NCBI RefSeq assembly: GCF_014196805.1
Contig: NZ_JACIEI010000006.1
Span: 1-64,000 of the forward strand
Direction: 5' to 3'
DNA length: 64,000 nt
Source of the DNA: Sulfitobacter undariae
GTDB taxonomy: Bacteria; Pseudomonadota; Alphaproteobacteria; Rhodobacterales; Rhodobacteraceae
The notes under the pieces are model-generated. The model was not told the origin of the DNA and did no database searches. It worked only from the letters and a program-made list of their open reading frames with translations. The position numbers and the translations under genes are program-made. Below, one piece after another: positions 55,795 through 64,000 of this stretch (the first letter of the stretch is position 1; each line of letters begins with the position of its first letter).

Positions 55795-56415
55795 TCAGCG
55801 CTCCATCGCTCCTTTGCCCGCTATGATCTTTTCACGGAATTTTGAGATGCGCTTGATACGTGTCTCAGATTGCTTCGCGCCGTTGAGGTTAATTACATAA
55901 CTGCGTTGGCGGCTCAACGTGAGGGCATGGAATGCCTCTGCAAGTTCGACATCAGCAACAAGCACGGCCTCAAGTTCATTCGGCAGGTCTGGCATGGAAG
56001 TATTTTTGGGCGGCAATATACCCTTTTCAGCATATCCCTTCGCCTCGTCGATGTAAGCGCTGAGCGTCTTTTCCATCTTCGTCACCTGCGAGTGGTCAGT
56101 AAAACAGATCCTATTGGCATCTTGAGAGTTCGGCCCCGATTTCTCCAAAACGCCTTGCGGGTCTTGCATCAAGGCAGCGTTGAAGAATCCGATCACAAAC
56201 TTGTCCTGAAACGCGCCCAATATAGCGATGTTGCGACCCGCATGCATGTAGCAGGCTTGGCCCCATTTAACAGTTTCTTCGAGACCAGAAAACAGGCAGA
56301 TGACGCGCAACTTTTGCAAACCACTGTTCCAGATTATTGCTGAACATGCCTCTGTATCAAAGCGGCCACAGCGCCCGCATCCCTTGGTGAAATAGTCCTC
56401 AACCTCGACGATCAT
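55795..56415 (-). CDS. YdeI/OmpD-associated family protein
   Basis: A 206-residue protein with an N-terminal DUF1801-like domain ('ETVKWGQACYMHAGRNIAIL' resembles the 'e.ikWg.P.y...gk.v..' motif) and a C-terminal OmdA/YdeI segment ('FHALTLSRQRSYVINLNGAK', 'ETRIKRISKFREKIIAGKG'). The family is linked to bacteriocin or peptide resistance in some bacteria, without a defined activity. It stands alone, convergent with gyrA. Confidence 0.82.
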   Translation of the reverse strand: MIVEVEDYFTKGCGRCGRFDTEACSAIIWNSGLQKLRVICLFSGLEETVKWGQACYMHAGRNIAILGAFQDKFVIGFFNAALMQDPQGVLEKSGPNSQDANRICFTDHSQVTKMEKTLSAYIDEAKGYAEKGILPPKNTSMPDLPNELEAVLVADVELAEAFHALTLSRQRSYVINLNGAKQSETRIKRISKFREKIIAGKGAMER

Positions 56416-56652
56416 ACGTTACCCATCCCTGTATCAAGGTGAAAAACAGATATAGAATAGTGCGGCCGGAAAAATACTAACGTTGGAAGGTGGCTGTAAA
56501 AGGCCAACCCTAGGGATGGCGATTAGGCGTTTTCGATGAAGGAAACGATCACCAAGGCGGAAAATGAACGATAACGATAGAACCGCGCGGTATAATCTCA
56601 TTCAACCAACTGCAAAGCGGATGTGATACGCGCTACCACATCCGCCCCCATC
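56416..56652. other. Intergenic region, nothing recognised
   Basis: The 237 bases upstream of the YdeI-like gene and downstream of the M32 peptidase contain no supported ORF, RNA gene or clear terminator. Confidence 0.4.
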
Positions 56653-58128
56653 TCAAAGCTTGTAAATGCCGCTGAATTTCTCTTTTAGATAGGCCAGCAA
56701 CGGCGCTTCGGTCGGGGTTTGACCAGCGGCGCGGGTGATCACATCGCGCGGTTCATACAAACCGCCATGGGTTTGCACATTGTCACGTAGCCAAGTCGTG
56801 GCCGAGGAAGTATCGCCTTTGGCCAGCTCCGCGTCCAGATTTGGCAAGGCGGCGCGCATTGCCTCGTTCAGGCAGCCTGCATAGACATTGCCAAGGCTGT
56901 ATGTCGGGAAGTAACCGAACAGCCCAACCGACCAATGCACATCCTGCAACACCCCATTTGACGGCTTGTCCACCGCATAGCCAAAGTCAGCCTCAAAGCG
57001 GTCATTCCATGCGGCCTCCAGATCGCTGACTTGCAGATCACCTGTCATCAAGGCGCGTTCCAGATCAAAGCGCATAAGCACGTGTAGGTTATACTGCAGT
57101 TCATCCGCTTCGGTGCGGATATAGCCTGCGTTCACGCGGTTTACAGTGCCGTAAAATGCCTCTTCATCTTGGATGCCAAAATCGCCAAAGGCGTCTTTCA
57201 TCTGGCCAAACAACCACCCCGTAAAGGCGCGGCTGCGGCCAATCTGGTTTTCATAGATTCGGCTCTGGCTTTCATGCACGCCCATGCTCACGCCGCCGCC
57301 CAGTGGGGTCAACAGATAGGCCTGATCAATGTTCTGCTCATAGGTGGCATGGCCGACCTCATGGATGGTGGAGTAGAAGCAATTGAACGGATCGGCAGGG
57401 TTGGTGCGGGTGGTGATGCGCACATCAAGACCCGAGCCCGAAGAAAACGGATGCACGGCCTTATCCACGCGGCCCCGGGCCATGTCATAGCCGAATGTTT
57501 TCGCCAATTGGCGCGTCAACTTCATTTGGGCGCCTTCATCGAAGGTGCCAGTCAGTTGCGCAGGCGCAGGTGCGGCACGCACAGCGGCGCGTAGATCCGA
57601 TAACACAGGCCGCATCGCGCCAAACATCGCATCCAGATCAGCAGCGGTTGTTCCCGGTTCGTAATCTGCCAGCATCGCGTCATAGACGTCACCACCAGCG
57701 GCCAGTGCTTGGCCCTCTTCGCGTTTCAGCATGATCACTTCGGCCAATGTCGGCGCAAAGGCTTTGAAATCATCAGCGCTGCGGGCTTCAGCCCAAATGC
57801 CCTGAGCCGCGGATGTCAGTTTTGCCAAACGCGTGGCAAGCGCCGCTGGCACCTTGCTGGTCCGCTCATAGCTGCGGCGGATGTGGCGCATTTGGGCGGC
57901 GGCAACTGCGGGTAAGGTGCTATCGTCAATTTCAGCCAGCCACCCCGCCACACGCGGATCAATGCGCCGCGCGTGCAGCACGGTTTCCATGGCGGCCATT
58001 TCCTCGGACCGCTGCGGCGCAGCACCGCGCGGCATGACAGTTTCTTGATCCCAGCCAAGGCGGCCTGCCACCTGCCCTAATGCTTGGGTGTCACGAGTGT
58101 AGGCCATTAAGTCATCATATGCGGTCAT
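56653..58128 (-). CDS. Carboxypeptidase M32 (Taq-type)
   Basis: A 491-residue zinc metallocarboxypeptidase. ATG 58128 gives MTAYDDLMAYTRDTQALGQV. The HEXXH motif is in 'FYSTIHEVGHATYEQNID', followed by 'GVHESQSRIYENQIGRS', which provides the third zinc ligand. 'IRTEADELQYNLHVLMRF' is also conserved. It removes C-terminal residues in the cytoplasm. It overlaps the ctaA stop by 4 bases. Confidence 0.95.
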   Translation of the reverse strand: MTAYDDLMAYTRDTQALGQVAGRLGWDQETVMPRGAAPQRSEEMAAMETVLHARRIDPRVAGWLAEIDDSTLPAVAAAQMRHIRRSYERTSKVPAALATRLAKLTSAAQGIWAEARSADDFKAFAPTLAEVIMLKREEGQALAAGGDVYDAMLADYEPGTTAADLDAMFGAMRPVLSDLRAAVRAAPAPAQLTGTFDEGAQMKLTRQLAKTFGYDMARGRVDKAVHPFSSGSGLDVRITTRTNPADPFNCFYSTIHEVGHATYEQNIDQAYLLTPLGGGVSMGVHESQSRIYENQIGRSRAFTGWLFGQMKDAFGDFGIQDEEAFYGTVNRVNAGYIRTEADELQYNLHVLMRFDLERALMTGDLQVSDLEAAWNDRFEADFGYAVDKPSNGVLQDVHWSVGLFGYFPTYSLGNVYAGCLNEAMRAALPNLDAELAKGDTSSATTWLRDNVQTHGGLYEPRDVITRAAGQTPTEAPLLAYLKEKFSGIYKL

Positions 58129-59276
58129 TTGGAAGCTCCTCTGAGGGATGTGGTGATTGGATATTGTGACAAGTGGCGTGCACGCAGGATTAGAACCCAG
58201 CACAGAACCGCAACACCTTGGTGCGTGAGCGCTATGGGCAGGATTGCCGCATAAAGAACAGTGGTGATGCCCAGTACAACTTGCACAAGGATCACAGCAA
58301 ACACAGCATTAAAGGCCGTGCGCGTTTTAGGATGTGCCGATTTGCGCCCCCGCAGCCAAACCACCACGGCAAAGGCAAATAGCGCATAGCCCGTCATGCG
58401 GTGGATGAATTGCACCAATCCGGGGTTTTCAATGAAATTGCGCAGCATCGGTTCCAGGACAAAGGCTTGGGGCGGGAAAAACGTGCCGGCCATCATCGGC
58501 CAATCCGTATAGGTGCGCCCTGCGTCAATACCAGCGACCAAAGCGCCAATAATGATTTGCAGAAAAGCAAAATGCAGCAACCCTGTCGAAAGGCCGAACA
58601 GTTTAGTTTCTTTTGCGCGGCGGGCCTGCATCAGGTCACGCTCGGGGCGTCCAAGGCTGAGGGCAAACCATGTGATGAAACCCATGATGATAAATGCCAG
58701 CCCCAAATGAGTGGCAAGTCGGGTGCTGGCTACTGTGGTGATGGAAGTACCTGTAGTCATGCCAGAGGACACCATCCACCAGCCAATCACGCCCTGAAGA
58801 CCGCCCAATGCTCCCAGCAGAAGCAACCGTGGCGTCCAGCCTGTAGGAATTTGGCGGCGTAGCAAAAACCAGAAGAACCCGAGAGCCCAAACAAGGCCGA
58901 TCACGCGGCCCAATTGGCGATGGCCCCATTCCCACCAGTAAATCTGTTTGAAATCAGCCAGTGTCATCCACTGATGTTGCAGGCGGAATTGGTCAATGGC
59001 TTGGTATTTGGCAAACTCGGCCTCCCAATCCGCTGTATTTAACGGCGGAATGGACCCTGTCAGGGGCCGCCATTCAGTGATGCTCAGGCCGCTATCTGTC
59101 AAACGGGTGGCTCCGCCCACAAGGATCATCGCAAAGACCAGCGCAAAGAGGATCATCAGCCAGATGCGAATGGCACCACGTGCGCCACCGCGCCCTGCGT
59201 CAATCACGCCTTTGGTGGCGACGGGCTTTGCCGTTGTCTCGCCTACTTCTTCGAACAGCTTGCGTTTGGTGGCCAT
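58125..59276 (-). CDS. ctaA: Heme A synthase
   Basis: A 383-residue inner-membrane enzyme that oxidises heme O to heme A for aa3-type cytochrome oxidase. Around 8 helices; 'GGATRLTDSGLSITEWRPLT' and 'EWGHRQLGRVIGLVWALGFF' are the CtaA type 2 motifs, with conserved heme-ligand His in these and in 'FIHRMTGYALF' and 'LTHQGVAVLCW'. ATG 59276 follows the family start MATKRKLFEEVGE. Overlaps the M32 peptidase gene. Confidence 0.95.
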   Translation of the reverse strand: MATKRKLFEEVGETTAKPVATKGVIDAGRGGARGAIRIWLMILFALVFAMILVGGATRLTDSGLSITEWRPLTGSIPPLNTADWEAEFAKYQAIDQFRLQHQWMTLADFKQIYWWEWGHRQLGRVIGLVWALGFFWFLLRRQIPTGWTPRLLLLGALGGLQGVIGWWMVSSGMTTGTSITTVASTRLATHLGLAFIIMGFITWFALSLGRPERDLMQARRAKETKLFGLSTGLLHFAFLQIIIGALVAGIDAGRTYTDWPMMAGTFFPPQAFVLEPMLRNFIENPGLVQFIHRMTGYALFAFAVVVWLRGRKSAHPKTRTAFNAVFAVILVQVVLGITTVLYAAILPIALTHQGVAVLCWVLILRARHLSQYPITTSLRGASK

Positions 59277-59331
59277 GATATCGCTCCGTAGAATTGGTGT
59301 CTCATGAGGTAATATGTTGCGGCTGTGGCGT

Positions 59332-60078
59332 CTAGCCGCGTTCCTTCCAGCGGACCATCTGCCGCAAGGTGCCATGCAGCATTTGCACATCCGCACGGGT
59401 CAGCGGCAGGCGGCTCCACATGTTGCGCAGATTGGTTTTCATCGAGGCAGCTTTATGCTCGGGATAGAAGAAACCCGCGTCTTCCATCCGCTCTTCGTAA
59501 TGTTTAGCCAGATGCTCAATCTCGGAATGCTGCGCCCAGTCGGTGCCAGCCATCTCTTGCACTACAGGAGTGAAGTTGCCTTGCTGGCGCATCCACTCAT
59601 AGCCCATCAACAGGACACATTGCGCCAGATTAAGCGAGGCAAATTCAGGATTAACAGGCACGGATACAATCGCATTGGCGCGGCTGATGTCGTCATTCTC
59701 CAGCCCCGCACGCTCTGGCCCGAACAACACCGCCACACGCTGGCCCGCTGCGATCTTTTGCGCGGCCAGTTCCATCGCAGCTTCGGGGGTATAGACGGGT
59801 TTTGTCAGGTCACGGTCACGGGCGGTTGTAGCAAAGACAAAGCTGCAATCCGCCAACGCATCGGGCAAGTCAGGGGACACACGAGCAGCATCCAGAACCC
59901 GCCCCGCACCAGAGGCCATAGCAACAGCCGCAGGGTTGGGCCAGCCGTCACGCGGCGCGACAATGCGCATGTGCTCCAGGCCGAAATTCAGCATCGCACG
60001 GGCGGCAGCGCCGATGTTTTCGCCCATCTGGGGGCGGACAAGGACAAAGCTCGGGGCGGTTGGGGGTGTAACACTCAT
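59332..60078 (-). CDS. TrmJ-like RNA 2'-O-methyltransferase (SPOUT)
   Basis: A 248-residue TrmH-family methyltransferase. 'SFVLVRPQMGENIGAAARAM' at the N-terminus, 'VLFGPERAGLENDDISRAN' and 'VPVNPEFASLNLAQCVLLMG' (the SPOUT knot binding SAM) match TrmJ, which methylates position 32 of tRNAs. The long C-terminal helical extension is typical of TrmJ. Its start is divergent from the thiE-like gene. Confidence 0.92.
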   Translation of the reverse strand: MSVTPPTAPSFVLVRPQMGENIGAAARAMLNFGLEHMRIVAPRDGWPNPAAVAMASGAGRVLDAARVSPDLPDALADCSFVFATTARDRDLTKPVYTPEAAMELAAQKIAAGQRVAVLFGPERAGLENDDISRANAIVSVPVNPEFASLNLAQCVLLMGYEWMRQQGNFTPVVQEMAGTDWAQHSEIEHLAKHYEERMEDAGFFYPEHKAASMKTNLRNMWSRLPLTRADVQMLHGTLRQMVRWKERG

Positions 60079-60210
60079 AGGGCCTCATACCCTGCGCCCC
60101 TGCCCTTGCCAATATGAGGTTTAGCAATATTACCACTGCATATGGATTACAGTTTCCATCCGCTTGCGGTTTGGGGTAATCACACCAGCAAGCACCAAAG
60201 GACCGGACCC

Positions 60211-60834
60211 ATGACAAAAGCACCAGACCACCCACAGCTATACCTTATCACCCCACCCGAGCTGGAGATTGCCAGCTTTGCCGATACGCTTGCCGCGGTT
60301 CTGGATGTCCACGCAACTGCCTGCGTGCGCCTTGCGCTGTCCACCAAGGATGAGGACAAGTTGTCTCGTGCGGCCGATACGCTGCGTGTGGTCACAGATG
60401 CACGCGAAGTTGCGCTGGTAATCGCGGATCACACATTGCTGGCAGAGCGCCTTGGGTTGGACGGCGTGCATCTGTCGGATGCAGCGCGTTCCGTGCGCCA
60501 TGCGCGCAAAACACTGGGCGCTGATGCGATTGTCGGCAGCTTTTGCGCCGGATCGCGCCATGACGGGATGAGCGCAGGCGAAGCTGGTGCGGATTACGTC
60601 GCCTTTGGCCCTGTTCAGCAAACAGCCCTGAATGACGGCGAAATCGCCGAAGCAGACATGTTCAAGTGGTGGTCTGAAGTGATCGAAGTGCCTTGTGTGG
60701 CCGAAGGCCAGTTGGACGCAGCGATGATCGCCAAACTGGCCCCGATGACTGATTTCTTCGGTATCGGTGACGAGATTTGGGGCGAAGACGATCCTGTTGC
60801 TGCCCTCACCACACTTTGGTCCGCAATTGGCTGA
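60211..60834 (+). CDS. Thiamine phosphate synthase family protein (ThiE-like)
   Basis: A 207-residue TIM-barrel protein. 'QLYLITPPE' at strand 1, 'LGLDGVHLSDAARSVRHARK' and 'AGEAGADYVAFGPVQQTALN' match ThiE/TenI. The phosphate-binding C-terminal 'GIGDEIWG' region departs from the usual 'GGI' motif, so real ThiE activity is uncertain. No TPP riboswitch or other thi gene is visible nearby. A stable hairpin follows at 60843. Confidence 0.82.
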   Translation: MTKAPDHPQLYLITPPELEIASFADTLAAVLDVHATACVRLALSTKDEDKLSRAADTLRVVTDAREVALVIADHTLLAERLGLDGVHLSDAARSVRHARKTLGADAIVGSFCAGSRHDGMSAGEAGADYVAFGPVQQTALNDGEIAEADMFKWWSEVIEVPCVAEGQLDAAMIAKLAPMTDFFGIGDEIWGEDDPVAALTTLWSAIG

Positions 60835-60842
60835 CCTATTTG

Positions 60843-60866
60843 GCGGACGCTTATAGCAGCGTCCGC
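60843..60866. terminator. Hairpin after thiE-like gene
   Basis: A perfect 8-bp stem GCGGACGC/GCGTCCGC (60843-60850, 60859-60866), loop TTATAGCA. The T-run is weak (TTCC), so termination may be partial. Confidence 0.6.
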
Positions 60867-60874
60867 TTCCTCAC

Positions 60875-60991
60875 TCAAAAGATCTCGATCAGCACAAAAG
60901 CGATAGAGATCACCGTCAGGTGTCCCAGCCCGACACCGAGGCAAAGCCAATAATTCGAAACCCGCTTGCACGGCGGCGCGCATCGGGTCAC
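60875..60991 (-). CDS. Possible 38-residue membrane peptide
   Basis: A GTG at 60991 opens a short frame ending 'YWLCLGVGLGHLTVISIAFV' then LIEIF and TGA. The second half is one clean hydrophobic helix, and a hairpin lies just past the stop at 60843-60866. No strong ribosome-binding site is evident. It could be a real small membrane protein or chance; low confidence. Confidence 0.25.
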   Translation of the reverse strand: MTRCAPPCKRVSNYWLCLGVGLGHLTVISIAFVLIEIF

Positions 60992-61001
60992 AACCGCAGA
61001 T

Positions 61002-61886
61002 ATGAATGATACACCAGACATCCTATGCATCGGTTCCGTCCTTTGGGACGTGATTGGCCGCTGCGATAACCCCATGCGTCAAGGCGGCGATATGCCGGGC
61101 CGGATCACCCGCCTGCCCGGTGGCGTTGCAATGAACATCGCCATGGCCCTGCGCCGCTTTGGTTTAAACCCTGCTTTGCTAAGCGCGGTTGGCCGTGATG
61201 TTCAGGGCGATGCATTGATTGAAGCCTGTGCCGCCCGCGGTTTGATGACGCATCTGATTTATCGCTCTGATGATCTGCCGACGGATCAATATATGGCTGT
61301 TGAGGCCACAAACGGTCTAATCGCCGCCATCGCGGATGCCCATTCCCTAGAGGCTGCAGGAGACAAGATTTTGCAGCCGCTATGGGATAGCGCCTTGCCG
61401 TTTCCCTATACGGGTGCTGTGGCGTTGGATGGCAACCTGACGTTGGACCTGTTGTCTGAAATTGCGCGAAGCCCGCTGTTGGCCGAAGCCGATCTACGGG
61501 TCGCCCCTGCCTCCCCCGGCAAGGCGCTGCGGCTGAGTCCGTTTTTGCAAGCTAAACGTGGCACGCTTTATGTGAACCTCGAAGAGGCAGGGCTGCTGTG
61601 CCAATGCGAATTTGACAATTCAACCACTGCCGCCGCCGGACTGTTGGCACGCGGCGCAGCGCGGGCCGTTGTCACTGATGGCGGCAACCCCGCCACTGTG
61701 GCCAGCCCCGATACTGTTGTTACCCAAACACCACCGCCTGTATCTGTGACGCGCGTCACCGGCGCTGGCGATACCTTTATGGCCGCCCATATAGCGGCCG
61801 AATTGCGCGGGTTGTTACCCGACGCCGCCCTTGATGCCGCGCTATCTGCTGCTGCCCTCTATGTTTCTGGAGAAACCAAAATATGA
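61002..61886 (+). CDS. psuK: Pseudouridine kinase (PfkB family)
   Basis: A 294-residue sugar kinase of the PfkB/ribokinase family. 'LCIGSVLWDVIGRC' and 'GRITRLPGGVAMNIAMALRR' at the N-terminus, 'VTRVTGAGDTFMAAHIAAEL' with the catalytic Asp and anion hole at the C-terminus. Overlap (ATGA) with psuG assigns it as pseudouridine kinase, making pseudouridine-5'-phosphate from RNA breakdown. Without psuG the substrate would be open. Confidence 0.92.
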   Translation: MNDTPDILCIGSVLWDVIGRCDNPMRQGGDMPGRITRLPGGVAMNIAMALRRFGLNPALLSAVGRDVQGDALIEACAARGLMTHLIYRSDDLPTDQYMAVEATNGLIAAIADAHSLEAAGDKILQPLWDSALPFPYTGAVALDGNLTLDLLSEIARSPLLAEADLRVAPASPGKALRLSPFLQAKRGTLYVNLEEAGLLCQCEFDNSTTAAAGLLARGAARAVVTDGGNPATVASPDTVVTQTPPPVSVTRVTGAGDTFMAAHIAAELRGLLPDAALDAALSAAALYVSGETKI

Positions 61887-62794
61887 TCCCACTGACCTAT
61901 TCCGCCGAAGTTGCCGCCGCCCGTGACACAGGCGCTGCCATTGTGGCGCTCGAAAGCACAATCATTACCCACGGCATGCCCTATCCGCAAAACGTCGAAG
62001 TCGCCCGTCAGGTTGAGGCAGACATCCGCGAAGCTGGCGCCGTGCCTGCCACAATCGCGGTGATTGATGGAACGCTGCACATCGGTCTGGAAGACGATCA
62101 ACTGGCCGCGCTGGGCCAAGCCAAAGGTGTCGCAAAGCTGAGCCGTGCAGATATGGCCGCTTGCATCGCCACAGGTGGCACTGGCGCCACCACAGTTGCG
62201 GCGACAATGATCGCGGCGCAATTGGCTGGAATTGAAGTATTCGCGACCGGCGGCATTGGCGGCGTGCATAAAGGCGCGGAAGACAGCTTTGACATCTCTG
62301 CTGACCTGATGGAGCTGGCGCAGACGGCTGTGACCGTCGTTGCAGCGGGCGCAAAGGCAATTTTGGACGTGGATAAAACGTTGGAAGTGCTGGAAACCCA
62401 AGGGGTTCCAGTGATTACCTATGGTCAGGACGCTTTTCCGGCCTTCTGGTCACGCGGTTCAAAACTGAAGTCGCCCCTGCGTATGGATAGCGCCGAACAG
62501 ATCGCCAAAGCCCATAAAATGCGCGGTGCAATGGGGCTGCCTGGTGGTCAGTTGATTGCAAACCCGATCCCAGAGAGCGCTGAAATCCCGACCACACAAA
62601 TGGCCCCGATCATTGCCACCGCACAGGCCGATGCCAACCAAGCAGGCATCAGCGGCAAAGGCGTCACACCTTATCTGCTACAACGCATTTTTGAGCTGAC
62701 CGAGGGCAAGTCACTGGAGGCCAATATCGCGCTGGTGCGTAATAATGCGCGTCTGGCGTCGGAAATTGCCCTGCAATTGCGCAGCTTGGCCTAA
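61883..62794 (+). CDS. psuG: Pseudouridine-5'-phosphate glycosidase
   Basis: A 303-residue enzyme splitting pseudouridine 5'-phosphate into uracil and ribose 5-phosphate. 'ALESTIITHGMPYPQNVEVA' at the N-terminus carries the catalytic Glu; 'LSRADMAACIATGGTGATTV', 'VFATGGIGGVHKGAEDSFDI' and 'VITYGQDAFPAFWSR' are family signatures, with the Schiff-base Lys expected near 'AKAILDVDKTLEVL'. It works directly after PsuK. Confidence 0.96.
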   Translation: MIPLTYSAEVAAARDTGAAIVALESTIITHGMPYPQNVEVARQVEADIREAGAVPATIAVIDGTLHIGLEDDQLAALGQAKGVAKLSRADMAACIATGGTGATTVAATMIAAQLAGIEVFATGGIGGVHKGAEDSFDISADLMELAQTAVTVVAAGAKAILDVDKTLEVLETQGVPVITYGQDAFPAFWSRGSKLKSPLRMDSAEQIAKAHKMRGAMGLPGGQLIANPIPESAEIPTTQMAPIIATAQADANQAGISGKGVTPYLLQRIFELTEGKSLEANIALVRNNARLASEIALQLRSLA

Positions 62795-62824
62795 ATTCCA
62801 CCCTGTAGGGTCATTGTTACTGTG

Positions 62825-62859
62825 GGCGTGTATACATATTTGTAAGATATATACACGCC
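62825..62859. promoter_or_regulatory. Large inverted repeat upstream of DUF502 gene
   Basis: GGCGTGTATA (62825-62834) and TATACACGCC (62850-62859) form a perfect 10-bp dyad around an AT-rich 15-base interior, 22 bases before the DUF502 start. With no T-run after it, an operator or 5'-UTR structure fits better than a terminator for psuG. Confidence 0.5.
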
Positions 62860-62881
62860 ACCAACGGACGCACTTAAAAGC

Positions 62882-63622
62882 ATGAACAAGCCTTTTGATC
62901 CCGATCCAATTTCACCGCCCAAACGCGGCTTACTTTCGCGTATCCGCGGGAACTTCCTGACAGGCCTTGTTGTGATCGCCCCTGTGGGCCTCACCATCTG
63001 GCTGATCTGGAGCGTGATTGGCTGGATCGACGGCTTTGTTCTGCCGCTTGTTCCTGTGAAATACCACCCTGACCGCCTGATACAGGATTTGCTGGGTCTT
63101 GATCCGACGCTGCAAATCAACGTGCGCGGTATTGGCGTGGTGATTTTCTTGTTGTTCACCATATTTGTGGGGTTTGCGGCCAAAGGCATCATCGGACGGT
63201 CGTTCATTCGCTTTGCCGAAAGTCTGGTCGAGAGGACACCGGTTGTGCGCTCCATCTATTCCGGGCTGAAACAAATTTCTGAAACGATCTTTGCCCAAAG
63301 CGAAAGCAGCTTTGAGAAGGCGTGTCTGATCCAATACCCTCGCAAAGGTATCTGGGCCATTGGCTTTATTTCCACCCAAGCCAAAGGTGAAATTGCTTCA
63401 AAATCAGATGCAAGCAGTGAAATGCTGTCGGTGTTTTTACCAACCACCCCCAATCCGACCTCGGGGTTTTTGCTGTTTTTGCCGAAACAAGACGTGATCG
63501 AATTGGAAATGACAGTCGAAGATTCCGCCAAACTGGTGATTTCGGCGGGGCTTGTCTATCCTAACGCCAAAGCGCTGGAAGACGGCACACCGCCGATTGC
63601 AGATTTACGGGACCGCGATTAA
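62882..63622 (+). CDS. DUF502 family membrane protein
   Basis: A 246-residue membrane protein with two helices ('FLTGLVVIAPVGLTIWLIWS' and 'VVIFLLFTIFVGFAAKGIIG') and a soluble C-terminal half. 'LVERTPVVRSIYSGLKQISE' and 'NPTSGFLLFLPKQDVIELEM' are conserved in DUF502, which is widespread but uncharacterised in bacteria (plant relatives are called COV-like). It is convergent with the patatin gene; the stop codons overlap by 4 bases. Confidence 0.9.
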   Translation: MNKPFDPDPISPPKRGLLSRIRGNFLTGLVVIAPVGLTIWLIWSVIGWIDGFVLPLVPVKYHPDRLIQDLLGLDPTLQINVRGIGVVIFLLFTIFVGFAAKGIIGRSFIRFAESLVERTPVVRSIYSGLKQISETIFAQSESSFEKACLIQYPRKGIWAIGFISTQAKGEIASKSDASSEMLSVFLPTTPNPTSGFLLFLPKQDVIELEMTVEDSAKLVISAGLVYPNAKALEDGTPPIADLRDRD

Positions 63623-64000
63623 CTGAACATTGCAGGTAAATCGATGCTGCTGCGTTTGCCGATGTTGTCCACATCGCCTTGTAAAAACGTCTCGCCTGCG
63701 GCGCGGCCTGCGTCTTTGAGGCGGGAAATGATCGTAGCATTTGGCACTGCTTTGGTGACAGCAGACAGTTGCGCCATCAGATTATCATCTGCGATCATGT
63801 GAATACGCACCCGGCTCATCTGGTCCGATGCGACATTCCCTTTCTCAATCAGCCGCTGCACAAATTCAATCGCACGCAATTCGCGCAACAAGCTCGAGTT
63901 AAAGCTGATTTCGTTGACGCGGTTTTGGATGTCTTGGGGCGTGGTGGGGATATCATCGCGCTCAAGTGGGTTGATGTTGATGATCACAATGTCATCCGGC
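63619..64000 (-). CDS. Patatin-like phospholipase, C-terminal part
   Basis: An open frame entering from the right edge gives 127 residues: 'PDDIVIININPLERDDIPTT', 'NRVNEISFNSSLLRELRAIE' and a C-terminal 'AGRAAGETFLQGDVDNIG'. These match the C-terminal half of alphaproteobacterial patatin-like phospholipases. The catalytic Ser (GxSxG) and Asp (DGG/A) lie outside the window, so activity cannot be judged. The true start is beyond 64000. Confidence 0.85.
   Translation of the reverse strand, partial: PDDIVIININPLERDDIPTTPQDIQNRVNEISFNSSLLRELRAIEFVQRLIEKGNVASDQMSRVRIHMIADDNLMAQLSAVTKAVPNATIISRLKDAGRAAGETFLQGDVDNIGKRSSIDLPAMFS

Noticed and set aside
60079-60210. TPP riboswitch before the thiE-like gene
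   Set aside because: Neither the CTGAGA nor the ACCTGA-type core of a THI element is present; only a weak CCTCATA/TATGAGG dyad 23 bases apart.

Overview
This window is a stretch of chromosome from an alphaproteobacterium, most likely a marine Rhodobacterales/Roseobacter-group organism. The evidence is the gene content: a ChpT-type phosphotransferase, ornithine-lipid genes olsB-olsA, a TAXI-type TRAP transporter, a zwf-pgl-pgi Entner-Doudoroff set, an IalB-family protein, ribosomal protein L21 with a long C-terminal helix-hairpin-helix tail, and many 4-nt ATGA/GTGA gene overlaps. The assignment is inferred from family knowledge; no database search was run.

Layout. Positions 1-441: start of a P4-like integrase gene running off the left edge, next to a tRNA-Ser(CGA) gene. 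This is the classic edge of an integrated island, whose body would lie outside the window. 588-8640: tandem DUF2059 secreted proteins, rplU-rpmA, a small membrane protein, a GNAT gene, obg-proB-proA, chpT and DUF3553. 8787-12304: olsBA, then rpsB-tsf. 12435-19243: a TPP-dependent enzyme divergent from a two-gene TAXI-TRAP transporter, then a LuxR-type regulator without a visible LuxI, overlapping aroQ. 19357-26329 (minus strand): a run yicC-gmk-gamma carbonic anhydrase-phoR-phoU-phoB, then nudix-PiT. The pstSCAB genes often found between phoR and phoU are absent, but a clear Pho box lies exactly there. 26608-31060: PAS_5 protein, class II DAHP synthase, and a GlxA/AraC regulator overlapping an unknown secreted or anchored protein. 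31241-36952: a branched-chain-amino-acid-type ABC importer with a GNAT gene inserted in the operon.

37041-39734 holds a HerA-like ATPase and an IalB gene, with a 471-base intergenic region between them that contains two small-RNA-like units, each ending in an intrinsic terminator. 39788-45343 covers the cell envelope: VOC protein, ketosynthase-ACP-LpxD, an L,D-transpeptidase, and a divergent DUF882 peptidase. 45562-47755: LysE exporter and an NhaP-type antiporter broken by a one-base deletion in a G run. 47779-51505: zwf-pgl-pgi. 51751-55687: a radical SAM protein and gyrA. 55795-64000: YdeI-like protein, M32 carboxypeptidase overlapping ctaA, trmJ-like, thiE-like, psuK-psuG (pseudouridine breakdown), DUF502, and the C-terminal part of a patatin-like phospholipase.

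Most of the window is ordinary core chromosome. The most promising non-routine signals are the paired small-RNA-like units at 38724-38954, the Pho-box-controlled phoU-phoB without pst, the integrase/tRNA-Ser island edge, a LuxR solo with a changed ligand pocket, a leader ORF coupled to a small membrane protein after rpmA, and several strong inverted repeats in promoters. I did not find a clearly new multi-gene system, CRISPR array, insertion sequence or riboswitch.
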